This document shows, piece by piece, positions 6,529 to 15,650 of a stretch of 29,232 nucleotides of DNA. Each line of letters starts with the position of its first letter. Positions within the stretch are counted from its first letter, which is position 1. The stretch comes from Alphaproteobacteria bacterium UBA998 (GTDB taxonomy: Bacteria > Pseudomonadota > Alphaproteobacteria > Rickettsiales > UBA998): positions 1 to 29,232 of the forward strand of contig DBAY01000075.1 in the NCBI GenBank assembly GCA_002291925.1, read 5' to 3'. The notes under the pieces are model-generated. The model saw only the letters and a list, made by a program, of their open reading frames with translations. It was not told where the DNA came from and made no database searches. The position numbers and the translations under genes were made by a program.

Positions 6529-9360
6529 TCACCCCGTAATTTTGCTCCACCAGCCCTTGCGTTTGGGCTGGTTGCCGTCCACGGGGGTGTCAGGCAGCGG
6601 GGCCGGACGGGCCGCAGGGGCGAAGCTCTGCACCGCCGGTGCCTCGACAGGAGCCGGGGCGGGTGCGGCAGGCGCTGCCACGCGTACCGGAGCCGGACGC
6701 GGTTCGGCCACGGAGGGTAGCACGGCGGTGGCGTGATAGGCTGGTGCTTCTTCCGCGCCTTCTTCTAAAGACTGACTGCCTTCGGAGACGGAATCGGTGA
6801 CTTCGCTGCCGGGCTCGCCGTTGTGCTCGCGGCGGCGGTTGCGGCCGCCCCGGCGTCCACGGCGACGTCCGCCGCGCTCGCCGCGCGGCTCGCCGCTTTC
6901 ACTGACGCTGGCGTCATCGCCTGCATCTCCGTTTTCCGCGTCGCTGATATCTGCATCGCCTTCGCCATCGGCGGTCAGGGGCGCATCGCCTATGTCTTCG
7001 CGGCGACCCCGGCCACGGCCGCCCCGGCGACCGCGGCGGCGTCCGCCACGTTCGCGTTCGCCGCCAGTGTCGTCAGCTGCGCGCTCCTCGGTGGCTTCCT
7101 CGCGGTCGCCTTCTTCCTCGTCGATTTCCTCTTCGATGATCATCTCATCTTCCGGATCATCCGATTTGTAGAGGCCGCGCGGGGCTTTGCCGCCACGCCC
7201 GCCACGCTTGCCACCACGGCGGCGCGGGGGCAGGGGACGCTTATCCTTGGTGCCCCCGACCGGCGCGTTGCCGAAGGCGTAAGTGCCCTGCAACAGGGCC
7301 TCGTCGGTCTCGAAGGTGACTTTCAGCCCGTAGGTGGCTTCCAGACGCGCTACCTCATGGCGGTAACGGTTGAGCAGGCAGAGTGCGTCCGGCGCGGTCA
7401 TGCGCACTCGGATCTCGGTCTGGCCGTCGAACGCCATGCTTTCCAGCTCGCGGATGAGCGAGACGGCGGTGGCGTCCGGTGAGCGCACATGGCCGGTGCC
7501 GCCGCAATGGGCGCAGGCCTGTGTCGTGGTTTCGAAAATGCTCGGCCCGAGGCGCTGGCGGGAGAGTTCCAGTAATCCGAAGGCGCTGATATGGCCCACC
7601 TGCACCTTGGCGCGGTCGGATTTCAGCGCATCCTTCAGCGCGCGCTCAACGGCGCGGCGATGCTTGCCGTAACCCATGTCGATGAAGTCGATGACGACCA
7701 GGCCGCCCAGATCACGCAGGCGCAGCTGGCGGGCCACTTCCTCGGCGGCTTCTAGGTTGGTCTTGAAGGCGGTTTCCTCGACGTTGCGCTCGGTGGTGGA
7801 GCGGCCGGAGTTGACGTCGATGGAGATCAGCGCTTCCGTGGGGTTGATGACGAGGTAGCCTCCGGAGGGCAGGGGCGCGATGGGGTTGTACAAATCCGCC
7901 AGCTGCTCCTCAACGCCATAGGCGGAGAAGAGGGGCTGCTGCTCCTTGAAATGCTTCACGCGCGCCGCATGGGAAGGCATGATCATCTTCATGAATTCCT
8001 TGGCCGTCTTGTAGGCGCCTTCGCCCTGCACCAGCACTTCGGCGATGTCGCTGTTGTAGTAGTCGCGGATGGTGCGTTTGACGATGTCGCCTTCCTCATA
8101 GACCAGCGCCGGGGCGGTGGAGGAGAGGGCGAGGTCGCGCGTCTGGTTCCACAGTTTGATGAGATATTCATAGTCGCGCTTGATTTCCGTGCGCGAGCGG
8201 TCGATGCCCGCGGTGCGGATGATGGCGCTCATGCCGCGCGATTCCTTCAGCTCGGCGGCGATTTCCTTCAGACGCTTGCGGTCGGCGCCGGTGCCGATCT
8301 TGCGCGAGATGCCGCCGTCTTTCGGCGAGTTCGGCATCAGCACGCAGTAGCGGCCGGGGAGCGAGATGTAGGTGGAGAGCGAACAACCCTTGTTGCCACG
8401 CTCTTCCTTGATCACCTGCACCAGCACGATCTGGTTCGGCTTGATGACTTCCTGAATCTTGTAGCGGCGGATGTTGAACGGGCGCGGCTTCACCACGTCT
8501 TCCTCGGAGACGGTCTCGACGCGGGCGTCGCGCTCATCGCCCTCGTCGTCGCGGTCGTCATAATCATCTTGGGCGATGGACTCGCTGCCCTCGGATTCCT
8601 GCATTTCCGGGAACGGATCGGCATCCGCCGCCTGCGCGGCCGGTTCCAGATCGCTTTCTTCCAGCGGCTCGGAGCTGGTTTCCATCGACGGGGTGCGGGC
8701 CTGCTGGGCTTTCTTCTTGGCGAAGGGACGGCGGCGGCCCTTGGGCTTCGGCGCGTCATCCTCCGGCGTGTCCGTCTCTTCTTCGATGATGGCGTCGGTG
8801 GTGGCCTCGATCAGGGAAGGCTCATCCGCCTCGGCCAGCGCGACCTCGGCAAAATCCAGCTCCGGCTGCGGCGCATCACCGATGGCGGCGGCGTCGGTGG
8901 CAGTCTCATTGTTCATGGCCTCGGCCGGCGCGGCGCCGCGGCCACGGCCACGGCGGCGGCGTCCACGGCGCGGGCGGTCCTCGCCCTCGCTGAACTCCTC
9001 GCCGCGCTCGCGCTCTTCGCCTTCCTCTTCGTCACGCTCGGCGCGGGCTTCGCGGGCGGCTTCCTCCTCGGCGAGACGCGCGGCTTCCTCCATCAGGCGT
9101 TTACGGTCGGCGATGGGGATCTGGTAATAATCCGGGTGAATCTCCGAGAAGGAGAGGAAGCCCTGCTTGTTGCCGCCATATTCCACGAAGGCGGCCTGCA
9201 GGGAAGGCTCGATGCGGGTGATCTTGCCGAGATAGATATTGCCTTTCAACTGCCGCTTGGCGCTGGAGACGAAGTCATAATGGTCGATGATATCGTCGAT
9301 GATGGTGGCCACGCGGGTTTCGAGTTCGTGCGTGGCGTCGATGAGCAGGCGTTTGGTCAT
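6529..9360 (-). CDS. rne: Ribonuclease E/G family endoribonuclease (RNase E)
   Basis: 943 residues, ATG 9360 with GGAG upstream. The start (TKRLLIDATHELETRVA) and S1 RNA-binding domain are typical, but the S1 domain is split by an acidic and Arg-rich insertion at about 88-292, as known from other Alphaproteobacteria. The catalytic DNase I-like domain has Asp515 (SIDVNSG) and Asp558 (VIDFIDM), 43 residues apart exactly as Asp303/Asp346 of the E. coli enzyme; Cys616 and Cys619 (CAHC) form the zinc link for tetramers. The C-terminal part (about 720-943) is disordered, with RGGRRRGRRGGRNRRR-type blocks and acidic stretches, and ends GWWSKITG. It starts mRNA decay and processes rRNA and tRNA. The disordered tail is where degradosome partners usually dock; which ones cannot be told. 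Confidence 0.95.
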   Translation of the reverse strand: MTKRLLIDATHELETRVATIIDDIIDHYDFVSSAKRQLKGNIYLGKITRIEPSLQAAFVEYGGNKQGFLSFSEIHPDYYQIPIADRKRLMEEAARLAEEEAAREARAERDEEEGEERERGEEFSEGEDRPRRGRRRRGRGRGAAPAEAMNNETATDAAAIGDAPQPELDFAEVALAEADEPSLIEATTDAIIEEETDTPEDDAPKPKGRRRPFAKKKAQQARTPSMETSSEPLEESDLEPAAQAADADPFPEMQESEGSESIAQDDYDDRDDEGDERDARVETVSEEDVVKPRPFNIRRYKIQEVIKPNQIVLVQVIKEERGNKGCSLSTYISLPGRYCVLMPNSPKDGGISRKIGTGADRKRLKEIAAELKESRGMSAIIRTAGIDRSRTEIKRDYEYLIKLWNQTRDLALSSTAPALVYEEGDIVKRTIRDYYNSDIAEVLVQGEGAYKTAKEFMKMIMPSHAARVKHFKEQQPLFSAYGVEEQLADLYNPIAPLPSGGYLVINPTEALISIDVNSGRSTTERNVEETAFKTNLEAAEEVARQLRLRDLGGLVVIDFIDMGYGKHRRAVERALKDALKSDRAKVQVGHISAFGLLELSRQRLGPSIFETTTQACAHCGGTGHVRSPDATAVSLIRELESMAFDGQTEIRVRMTAPDALCLLNRYRHEVARLEATYGLKVTFETDEALLQGTYAFGNAPVGGTKDKRPLPPRRRGGKRGGRGGKAPRGLYKSDDPEDEMIIEEEIDEEEGDREEATEERAADDTGGERERGGRRRGRRGGRGRGRREDIGDAPLTADGEGDADISDAENGDAGDDASVSESGEPRGERGGRRRGRRGGRNRRREHNGEPGSEVTDSVSEGSQSLEEGAEEAPAYHATAVLPSVAEPRPAPVRVAAPAAPAPAPVEAPAVQSFAPAARPAPLPDTPVDGNQPKRKGWWSKITG

Positions 9361-9835
9361 GAGTATTACTCCGTAAGTGCTGCCACCTCCCTGCGCGACA
9401 GACCTACGGATGATACACCTTCGTGCGATGGCCCCGCGCGCAAGGCGAGCGGGGGGGAGCCGGGGAGAAACTCATCCGGCTGAGAGATATCGACGAACGT
9501 CGGGCGTTCCATAAGCGCGCGTCAGGCGGCGGCGAATTGTTAAGAAATCAGGTTGCCGGTTACGCGCGCGCCACGATGGCGATGCGGGTGGAACGGATGG
9601 TGGAAAATTGTTGGAAGGACATGGAAAAACCTTTCGTGTCTCATATGTTTCGTCGTGCCGGACAGGCCTCCGGCGGGCATGGGCCGCCCTGGCGGCACGC
9701 TCCCCGAGTCGGTGTGGCGTGCAGGGAGCGGAGAATTTCGTATTCACTACCTTATCATGTAACGAATTAAGAACCGGTTGACAACCGGCTTTCCACGCTG
9801 GCTTTTATCAGAACGTGACCCATTGCCCGTCCATC
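9361..9835. other. Long divergent intergenic region between rne and amiC
   Basis: 475 bp without a credible gene. Frames that cross it have poor codon use and no ribosome sites. It probably holds the rne 5' leader (E. coli rne has a long leader through which RNase E controls its own mRNA; whether this holds here is inference) and divergent promoters near a palindrome at 9774-9788. A GC-rich inverted segment, GCCGGACAGGCCTCCGGC, lies at about 9657-9674. Confidence 0.6.
9774..9788. promoter_or_regulatory. Perfect palindrome CCGGTTGACAACCGG overlapping a -35 element
   Basis: Seven-base arms CCGGTTG / CAACCGG flank a single A. The centre contains TTGACA (9778-9783), a consensus -35 pointing at amiC, with TTTTAT at 9803-9808 as a poor, widely spaced -10. 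On the other strand it reads TTGTCA, so it could serve rne as well. It may be an operator. Confidence 0.5.
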
Positions 9836-11032
9836 ATGCGCCCCTATTGGTTAATTTTGCTGCTTTTCATGGGGTTGGCCCTGCGTCCCGAGGCGGGCCG
9901 GGCCACGACAGATATCGTTGAAACCACCGTGCAGGCCGAGCCGCGCGCCGAATTCGTGGTGTTTCACCTGAGCGGGCCGGTGGTGCAGCAGAAAATCTTC
10001 CGCCTGCAGAACCCGGAGCGCCTCGTCATTGATCTGGATACGGTGCATGGCACGGGGGTGGGCATGCCCGCCGATTATAATGGCCGCCTGCTGCGTAATA
10101 TCCGCTTCGGGCAGTTCGACACCGATACCTCGCGACTTGTTATTGAGCTTTCCGGGCCGGTGGAGAAGGCGGAGGTGCATCGCTTCATGGCGGGCAATGA
10201 GAAAGCGCCGGGGCGCTTCGTGGTCGAGGTGGTGCCACGCGCAAATTTTAATTACGGCACTTACCGCCCGCCGGTGGCCCCGCCCCCGGCGGTGGAAGGC
10301 GGCCGTTACCCGGTGCCCGTGTTCAAGCCGCAGCAGTTGCCTAAGCCAAAGCCAATGGTCATCATCGATGCAGGCCATGGCGGCAAAGACCCCGGCGCGC
10401 TGGGGCGGGATCAGACGCTGGAGAAGAACGTCACGCTCTCCTACACGCAAATGCTGGCAAAAGCCTTGGAGGAGACGGGCCGTTACCGTGTGGTGCTGAC
10501 CCGCGCGGATGACCGTTTCATCCTGCTGCCCGACCGCGTGAAAATTGCCCGCGAGCAAAAGGGGGACATTTTCATCTCCGTCCATGCGGACACGGCAAGC
10601 ACGCCAAAAGCGCGGGGGCTCTCCATCTATACCGTGTCCGAAACCGCCTCCGACGCCGAGGCCGCCGCCCTCGCTGAGCAGGAAAACAGCGTGGATCTGC
10701 TTTCCGGCATCGATATGCCAGTGGAAGATAAAGCGGTGGCGGACATCCTGCTCGACCTCACCCAGCGCGACACCAAGAACAAGGCCTCCCGCCTTGCCGA
10801 TACGATGGTGGAGTCCTTCCGCGATCAGGATATCCGCCTGCTGCCTAATACGCACCGCTTCGCGGGCTTCCGCGTGCTGAAAGCGCCGGACATTCCATCG
10901 GTGCTGATTGAAATCGGCTTCCTTTCCAACCCCGATGATGAGCGCAATTTGCGCTCGGCGGAGTACCCCAAAAAGCTCGCGCGGGGCATTGTGCAGGGGC
11001 TGGATGCGTATTTCGCGCAGGGCAAGCGCTGA
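9836..11032 (+). CDS. amiC: N-acetylmuramoyl-L-alanine amidase with AMIN domain
   Basis: 398 residues from ATG 9836; an in-frame GTG at 9815 is an alternative, and neither has a clear ribosome site. A signal peptide (about 1-23) is followed by an AMIN domain (about 28-135), which targets amidases to septal peptidoglycan, a Pro-rich linker (144-172), and an Amidase_3 catalytic domain (173-396). Zinc ligands are visible: His181 in DAGHGG, Glu196 in LEKN, His250 in SVHAD, and the catalytic Glu359 in LIEIGFLSN. It cuts the bond between MurNAc and the stem peptide, splitting the septum during division. An inserted segment at about 270-315 probably forms the regulatory helix that blocks the active site until activated by an EnvC-like factor. 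It is followed by PBP1A, a common pairing. Confidence 0.94.
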   Translation: MRPYWLILLLFMGLALRPEAGRATTDIVETTVQAEPRAEFVVFHLSGPVVQQKIFRLQNPERLVIDLDTVHGTGVGMPADYNGRLLRNIRFGQFDTDTSRLVIELSGPVEKAEVHRFMAGNEKAPGRFVVEVVPRANFNYGTYRPPVAPPPAVEGGRYPVPVFKPQQLPKPKPMVIIDAGHGGKDPGALGRDQTLEKNVTLSYTQMLAKALEETGRYRVVLTRADDRFILLPDRVKIAREQKGDIFISVHADTASTPKARGLSIYTVSETASDAEAAALAEQENSVDLLSGIDMPVEDKAVADILLDLTQRDTKNKASRLADTMVESFRDQDIRLLPNTHRFAGFRVLKAPDIPSVLIEIGFLSNPDDERNLRSAEYPKKLARGIVQGLDAYFAQGKR

Positions 11033-11104
11033 ATCCCCTTGAAAGCCTAAGGATATCCTGCTTATTGGCTTGTAACGAATGCGTGCTTGCCCCAGAATCA
11101 GCCC

Positions 11105-13831
11105 ATGCAGGACCCTACCCCCACGATCTCCCGCCGCCCCCTCGGCTCGCGGCTGCTGCGCGGCCTCGCCGGGCTGGTGGCGCTCGGCCTGAGCCTCGGC
11201 ATTGCCGGGCTGATTGGCGTTATTGCGATGTTTGCCTATTTCAGCCGTGACCTGCCGGATTATCACTCGCTCGCCAGTTATGACCCCGCCACCATGACGC
11301 GGCTTTACGCCGCCGATGGCAGCCTGATGGAGGAATACGCCACCGAACGGCGCATCTTCGTGCCGCTCGAGGAGATTCCGCCGAAGGTGGTCAACGCGTT
11401 TATCTCGGCGGAGGATCAGAATTTCTACCGCCACCCTGGCATCGATGCGATGGGCATTGGCCGTGCCGTATGGGATAACGTCCGCAATTATGGGCAGGAG
11501 CGCTCGCTGGTCGGCGGCTCTACCATCACGCAGCAGGTGGTGAAGAACTTCCTGCTCACCAATGAAAAATCCATCAAGCGCAAGATGATGGAGGCCATCC
11601 TCGCCTTCCGCATCACGCGCGCCTACAGCAAGGAGAAGATTCTTGAGCTGTACCTGAACGAGATCTATCTCGGGCATGGGGCCTATGGCGTGATGGCGGC
11701 ATCGCAGGTCTATTTCGGCAAGGATTTGAACGCGCTGACGACTGAGGAGGCCGCGCTGCTGGCCGCCTTGCCGAAAGCGCCGAGCAATTACGACCCGTTC
11801 AAATATTACGACCGCGCGATGGAGCGGCGTGGCTACGTCATCGAGCGGATGCTGGAGGATGGCTACATCAATGATGACGAGGCCGAGCGTGCCTACGCCA
11901 CCGACATCGTGCTGACCGAGCCGTACCTCGAACCGAAATCGGAAGCACCTTATTATTCCGAGGAAGTGCGCCGCCGGCTGGTGAAGACTTATGGCTCGCA
12001 GCCTGTCTATAAAGGTGGTCTCTATGTGCAGACTGCGCTCGACCCGCGCCTGCAGCCCCTCGCGGACAGGGCGCTGCGCCATGCGCTGATTGCCTATGAC
12101 CGCCGCCATGGCTGGCATGGTGCGCTTGCGCATTTCGCATCGACCGGGGAGTGGGAAAAGCAGCTCACCGCGTATCAGAAAGAAAAACAGCCGCCGCTGA
12201 TTGAAGAACAGCGTCTGGCCGTCGTGCTGAAGACGGAAGCCGGCGAGGCGCAGATCGGTACGCTGGATGAGGCAGGCAACGCGGCCCGTGGCATCATCCC
12301 CTTCGAGCAGATGAAATGGGCGTGGCAGAAATCCATCGGTTCGCCGAAGAAAGCCGAGGATGTGGTGAAGAAGGGCGATGTGATCATCGTCTCGCTGCTG
12401 GAGGACAAGAACGCCAAGAAGGCTGACGGGAAACTCCCCCCCTACACGCTGCACCAGATTCCCGAAGTGAACGGCGCGCTGGTGGCGATGGACCCGCATA
12501 CGGGCCGCGTGCTGGCCATGAGCGGCGGCTACAGCCCCAACGGCACCGAGTTCAACCGCGCCACCCAGGCCAAGCGCCAGCCGGGCTCTGCCTTCAAGCC
12601 GTTCGTCTATCTTGCGGCGATGGAGCGGGGGTTCACGCCCTCCACCATCGTGGTGGATGAGCCGGTGGCCATCTCGCAAGGTCCCGGCCTGCCGATGTGG
12701 ACGCCGAAGAATTATGGCGGTGAGTTCCTCGGCCCGGCGACGCTGCGTGTGGGGCTTGAGAAATCACGCAACGTGATGACCGTGCGCCTCGCCCAGATGC
12801 TCGGTATCGAGCGGGTGGCGAAGGTCGGCGAGCGTTTCGGCATCTATGATTCGCTGCCGCTCAATTTCTCCACCGTGCTCGGCTCCTACGAAACCACGCT
12901 GCTGAAGCTGGTGACAGCCTATGCCAGCCTTGCCAATGGCGGCATGAAGGTGGAGCCGGTCTTCATCGAGCGCATCGATGACCGCAAGGGCAAGACGCTC
13001 TATGCCCGCGATGCACGCGAGTGCCAGGGCTGCAAAGCGGGAAGCGAGGCGTTCCGCGAATCCGCGCCGCCGGTGCTCGCCGATGAGCGCCAGCGCATCT
13101 TGGATGCCCGCGTGGCCTACCAGATGACCAGCATGCTGCAGGGTGTCGTGCAGCGCGGCACCGCGGCCAGCGCCGCCAAGCTCGGCCTGCCGCTCGCGGG
13201 CAAGACGGGCACCACCAACGACAGCCGCGACACGTGGTTCATCGGCTATTCTTCCGACCTCGTCATCGGCGTCTATGTGGGTTTCGACACGCCGCGCAAC
13301 ATGGGCGACAAGGAAACCGGCGGCCGCGTGGCGCTGCCCGCCTTCATCGAAATGATGGGCGTGGCGAAGGATTATTACCCGCCGCGCGAATTCGACATGC
13401 CGCCGGGCATCCAGATCATCCCGGTGGATCACCAGACCGGCCAGCCGCCCTTGCCGTGGCAGATGACAGGCAAAATGGTGCAGGAGGCCTTCATCACCGG
13501 CGGCCCCATCTTTATCCCTGGCGAATATGAGGGCCAGTCGGATGGCACCCAACTTGCCAGCACGCCGCAGAACCCGATGGCCGGCCCCGTGGACGGCGCA
13601 GTGCCCGCCGAGCTTCCCGCCGATGCCAGCGAGGCGCAGCGTGGCGATATCTACGCGCAGGAATATTACCGCAACTACCAGCAGCAGCGCCTGCAGCGGT
13701 ACCAGCAATACCTCAACCAGCGCGACACGTATAATGCCTCCGGCGAGCAGCAGCGCTTCCCCGCCGCCGGGCAGTACACGCCGCCGCGCAATGTCCCCCC
13801 CGCTGCCACGGGTACCGGCGCACTTTACTGA
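11105..13831 (+). CDS. Class A penicillin-binding protein 1A
   Basis: 908 residues from ATG 11105 (a TTG at 11087 would add six). A membrane anchor at about 18-47 leads to a GT51 glycosyltransferase domain with the catalytic Glu103 (SAEDQNFYRHPG) and GGSTITQQVVKN. An OB-like insertion (about 310-440, Lys/Glu-rich) separates it from the transpeptidase domain, where Ser495-x-x-Lys498 (PGSAFKP), Ser554-Arg-Asn556 and Lys700-Thr-Gly-Thr form the beta-lactam-binding active site. A Gln/Tyr-rich tail of roughly 70 residues ends the protein. It polymerises and crosslinks peptidoglycan at the inner membrane. It lies 72 bp after amiC and before prfB, an order shared by many Alphaproteobacteria. The gene name differs between species (mrcA, ponA), so I leave it open. 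Confidence 0.95.
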   Translation: MQDPTPTISRRPLGSRLLRGLAGLVALGLSLGIAGLIGVIAMFAYFSRDLPDYHSLASYDPATMTRLYAADGSLMEEYATERRIFVPLEEIPPKVVNAFISAEDQNFYRHPGIDAMGIGRAVWDNVRNYGQERSLVGGSTITQQVVKNFLLTNEKSIKRKMMEAILAFRITRAYSKEKILELYLNEIYLGHGAYGVMAASQVYFGKDLNALTTEEAALLAALPKAPSNYDPFKYYDRAMERRGYVIERMLEDGYINDDEAERAYATDIVLTEPYLEPKSEAPYYSEEVRRRLVKTYGSQPVYKGGLYVQTALDPRLQPLADRALRHALIAYDRRHGWHGALAHFASTGEWEKQLTAYQKEKQPPLIEEQRLAVVLKTEAGEAQIGTLDEAGNAARGIIPFEQMKWAWQKSIGSPKKAEDVVKKGDVIIVSLLEDKNAKKADGKLPPYTLHQIPEVNGALVAMDPHTGRVLAMSGGYSPNGTEFNRATQAKRQPGSAFKPFVYLAAMERGFTPSTIVVDEPVAISQGPGLPMWTPKNYGGEFLGPATLRVGLEKSRNVMTVRLAQMLGIERVAKVGERFGIYDSLPLNFSTVLGSYETTLLKLVTAYASLANGGMKVEPVFIERIDDRKGKTLYARDARECQGCKAGSEAFRESAPPVLADERQRILDARVAYQMTSMLQGVVQRGTAASAAKLGLPLAGKTGTTNDSRDTWFIGYSSDLVIGVYVGFDTPRNMGDKETGGRVALPAFIEMMGVAKDYYPPREFDMPPGIQIIPVDHQTGQPPLPWQMTGKMVQEAFITGGPIFIPGEYEGQSDGTQLASTPQNPMAGPVDGAVPAELPADASEAQRGDIYAQEYYRNYQQQRLQRYQQYLNQRDTYNASGEQQRFPAAGQYTPPRNVPPAATGTGALY

Positions 13832-13887
13832 ATTTGCTTGCCTGTGGTGGGAGGGGTGCTACGCTTTCACCAAACGAGGGGATGAAC

Positions 13888-14424
13888 ATGGAAGCAGATG
13901 CTGATCTGACGGCTTTTCTTGATGAATTAACACAGGCTTTTACAGCGATTCATGATGGCGCAGCGCCTGTGGCGGAATGCATGGTGCAGGACCTTTTGAC
14001 GCTTGGCTATTACCTCCTTGGTGCCGATGCGTACGGCAAGCGCACCGAGCAAGCGCTGCTCTCGGAAATGATCACCTATTTCCGCCCGGCTCAGCCCAGC
14101 ATGCCGTATGAGTACAACCTCTCGGTCAGTGACAGTTTTCTCGAGGCGGAATTAGGTAAGCGTGCATCCGAGGCCAGCGGCGCGCTGAATGAGTCGGTCA
14201 TCCGCCATCTGGCCACCCTTCGGACCTTAGAAGTATGGACGGAGAAAAACGGGCTGGAGAATGCAAAGGCCCATCACTTCATCGCCCAGTTTCAGGCGCT
14301 CCTGACGCGCCTGGTATCGCAGGATGGTCAATTCAGCGATGCGGAATCGACTTTTCTAAAACTGTTTGATACCTACTTCGCCCGGTACGGAAGCGCCGCT
14401 CCGCCTGCTTCCGCTGCATTCTAG
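13888..14424 (+). CDS. Hypothetical protein between PBP1A and prfB
   Basis: 178 residues. ATG 13888 is chosen because CGAGGGG lies seven bases upstream; the nearer ATG at 13882 would abut it. There is no signal peptide and no membrane segment; the protein is acidic and mostly helical. The C-terminal stretch LVSQDGQFSDAESTFLKLF resembles in a general way the acidic turn-helix of TerB-like proteins, but this is a weak likeness. The start lies 56 bp after the PBP1A stop and the end 15 bp before prfB, so it may be co-transcribed with either. Codon use resembles that of its neighbours. I do not recognise the family and assign no function. Confidence 0.8.
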   Translation: MEADADLTAFLDELTQAFTAIHDGAAPVAECMVQDLLTLGYYLLGADAYGKRTEQALLSEMITYFRPAQPSMPYEYNLSVSDSFLEAELGKRASEASGALNESVIRHLATLRTLEVWTEKNGLENAKAHHFIAQFQALLTRLVSQDGQFSDAESTFLKLFDTYFARYGSAAPPASAAF

Positions 14425-14439
14425 ACACGAAAGATCGCC

Positions 14440-15583
14440 ATGAAAGCCGAAATTCTCAATCTGTCCGATTCCATCAAGCAGTCGCAGGAACTGCTGAGGA
14501 GGTATCTTTGACTGGGACAGGGCCAATTTCCGACTCGAAGAACTGAACGCGCTCTCCGAAGATCCTGCCCTCTGGCAGAAGCCGGAGGAGGCCCAGAAAC
14601 TGCTGCGCGAGCGTAACCACCTCGCCGCGCTGGTGGATGGCTACAAAGCACTGGACCAGCAATTTCAGGACAGCCTGACCCTCGCCGAGATGGGCGAGGA
14701 AGAGGGGGATGCCACGGTTGTCGAGGAGGCCGAGCAGACCCTGCGTGACATTCAGCTCAAGCTGAAATCCATGGAAACCGAGAGCCTGCTCTCCGGGGAA
14801 GCGGACGCCAATGACTGCTTCCTCGAGGTAAATGCCGGGGCGGGGGGCACGGAGAGCCAGGACTGGGCCAACATGTTGCTGCGGATGTACACACGCTGGG
14901 CCGAGCGCAAGGGCTTCAAGGTGGAACTGGTGGACGAGACACCGGGCGAGCAGGCGGGCATCAAGTCGGCCACGCTGCGCATCTCCGGCCATAACGCATA
15001 TGGGTGGGCCAAGACGGAATCCGGCGTGCACCGCCTCGTGCGCATCTCACCCTATGACAGCAATGCGCGCCGCCATACCAGCTTCTCCAGTGTCTGGGTG
15101 ACGCCCATCATCGACGACTCCATCGAGATCGAGATTCTCGACAAGGATCTGCGCGTCGATACGTTCCGCGCCTCCGGGGCGGGCGGGCAGCACGTCAACA
15201 AAACCTCGAGCGCCGTGCGTATCGTGCATCTGCCCACCAACACCGTGGTGCAGAGCCAGGCCTCGCGTTCGCAGCACCAGAACCGGGCGGAGTGCATGGC
15301 CATGCTACGTGCCAAGCTCTACGAAGCGGAGTTGCGCAAGCGCGAAGAGGCCGCCGATGCCTTGTCCGCCACCAAGACGGACAATAGCTGGGGCCACCAG
15401 ATTCGCTCCTACGTGCTGCACCCGTATCAGATGGTGAAGGACCTTCGCACCGAGGTGGAGACCAGCAATACGCAGGGCGTGCTTGATGGCGCGCTGGACG
15501 AGTTCATGGCTGCGGCGCTGGCTTCTCGCATTAAAACTGGGGTGGAAAAGCTCGCCGAGCAGGGCAAAAGTGCTGTGAATTAA
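14440..15583 (+). CDS. prfB: Peptide chain release factor 2 (programmed +1 frameshift)
   Basis: The gene is in two frames. Codons 1-23 run from ATG 14440 to CTT 14506-14508; an in-frame TGA at 14509-14511 follows, and reading resumes at GAC 14510 for 357 more codons (380 in all). The +1 frame begins DWDRANFRLEELNALSEDP, matching the helical N-domain of RF2. The codon-recognition loop reads SPY (203-205) instead of the SPF of E. coli, and the peptidyl-tRNA hydrolysis motif GGQ is at 248-250. RF2 releases proteins at UGA and UAA; low RF2 lets ribosomes shift at this UGA and make more RF2. Downstream sequence to TAA 15583 is a normal RF2 C-terminus. Confidence 0.96.
14497..14512 (+). promoter_or_regulatory. 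RF2 recoding site
   Basis: AGGAGG (14497-14502), TAT, then the slippery CTT TGA C. An internal Shine-Dalgarno three bases before the CUU codon and C after UGA are the known elements of the bacterial prfB +1 shift. Confidence 0.95.
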
Positions 15584-15650
15584 CGGTTTCGTAACGCCGA
15601 GCCACTAAAGGTGAAAGTTGTACCATGGCCCAACCCGTGAGTCGCCGTTT

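Noticed and set aside
7951..9483. A 510-codon plus-strand frame opposite rne.
   Set aside because: It mirrors the third-codon bias of rne and has no family motif or ribosome site; RNase E is certain on the other strand.
9423..9770. Small frames on both strands in the rne-amiC gap, considered as a leader peptide or small protein.
   Set aside because: No ribosome site, no conserved-looking composition, and frames on both strands are equally poor.
9851..12679. A very long open frame (942 codons) on the minus strand opposite amiC and PBP1A.
   Set aside because: Both plus-strand genes have complete families and catalytic motifs. The minus frame is rich in His, Arg and Gly in the way antisense frames of high-GC genes are, and has no recognisable domain.
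14509..14511. An in-frame stop near the start of prfB, considered as a pseudogene mark.
   Set aside because: The stop is the UGA of the programmed frameshift, with the internal Shine-Dalgarno and CTT-TGA-C all present.
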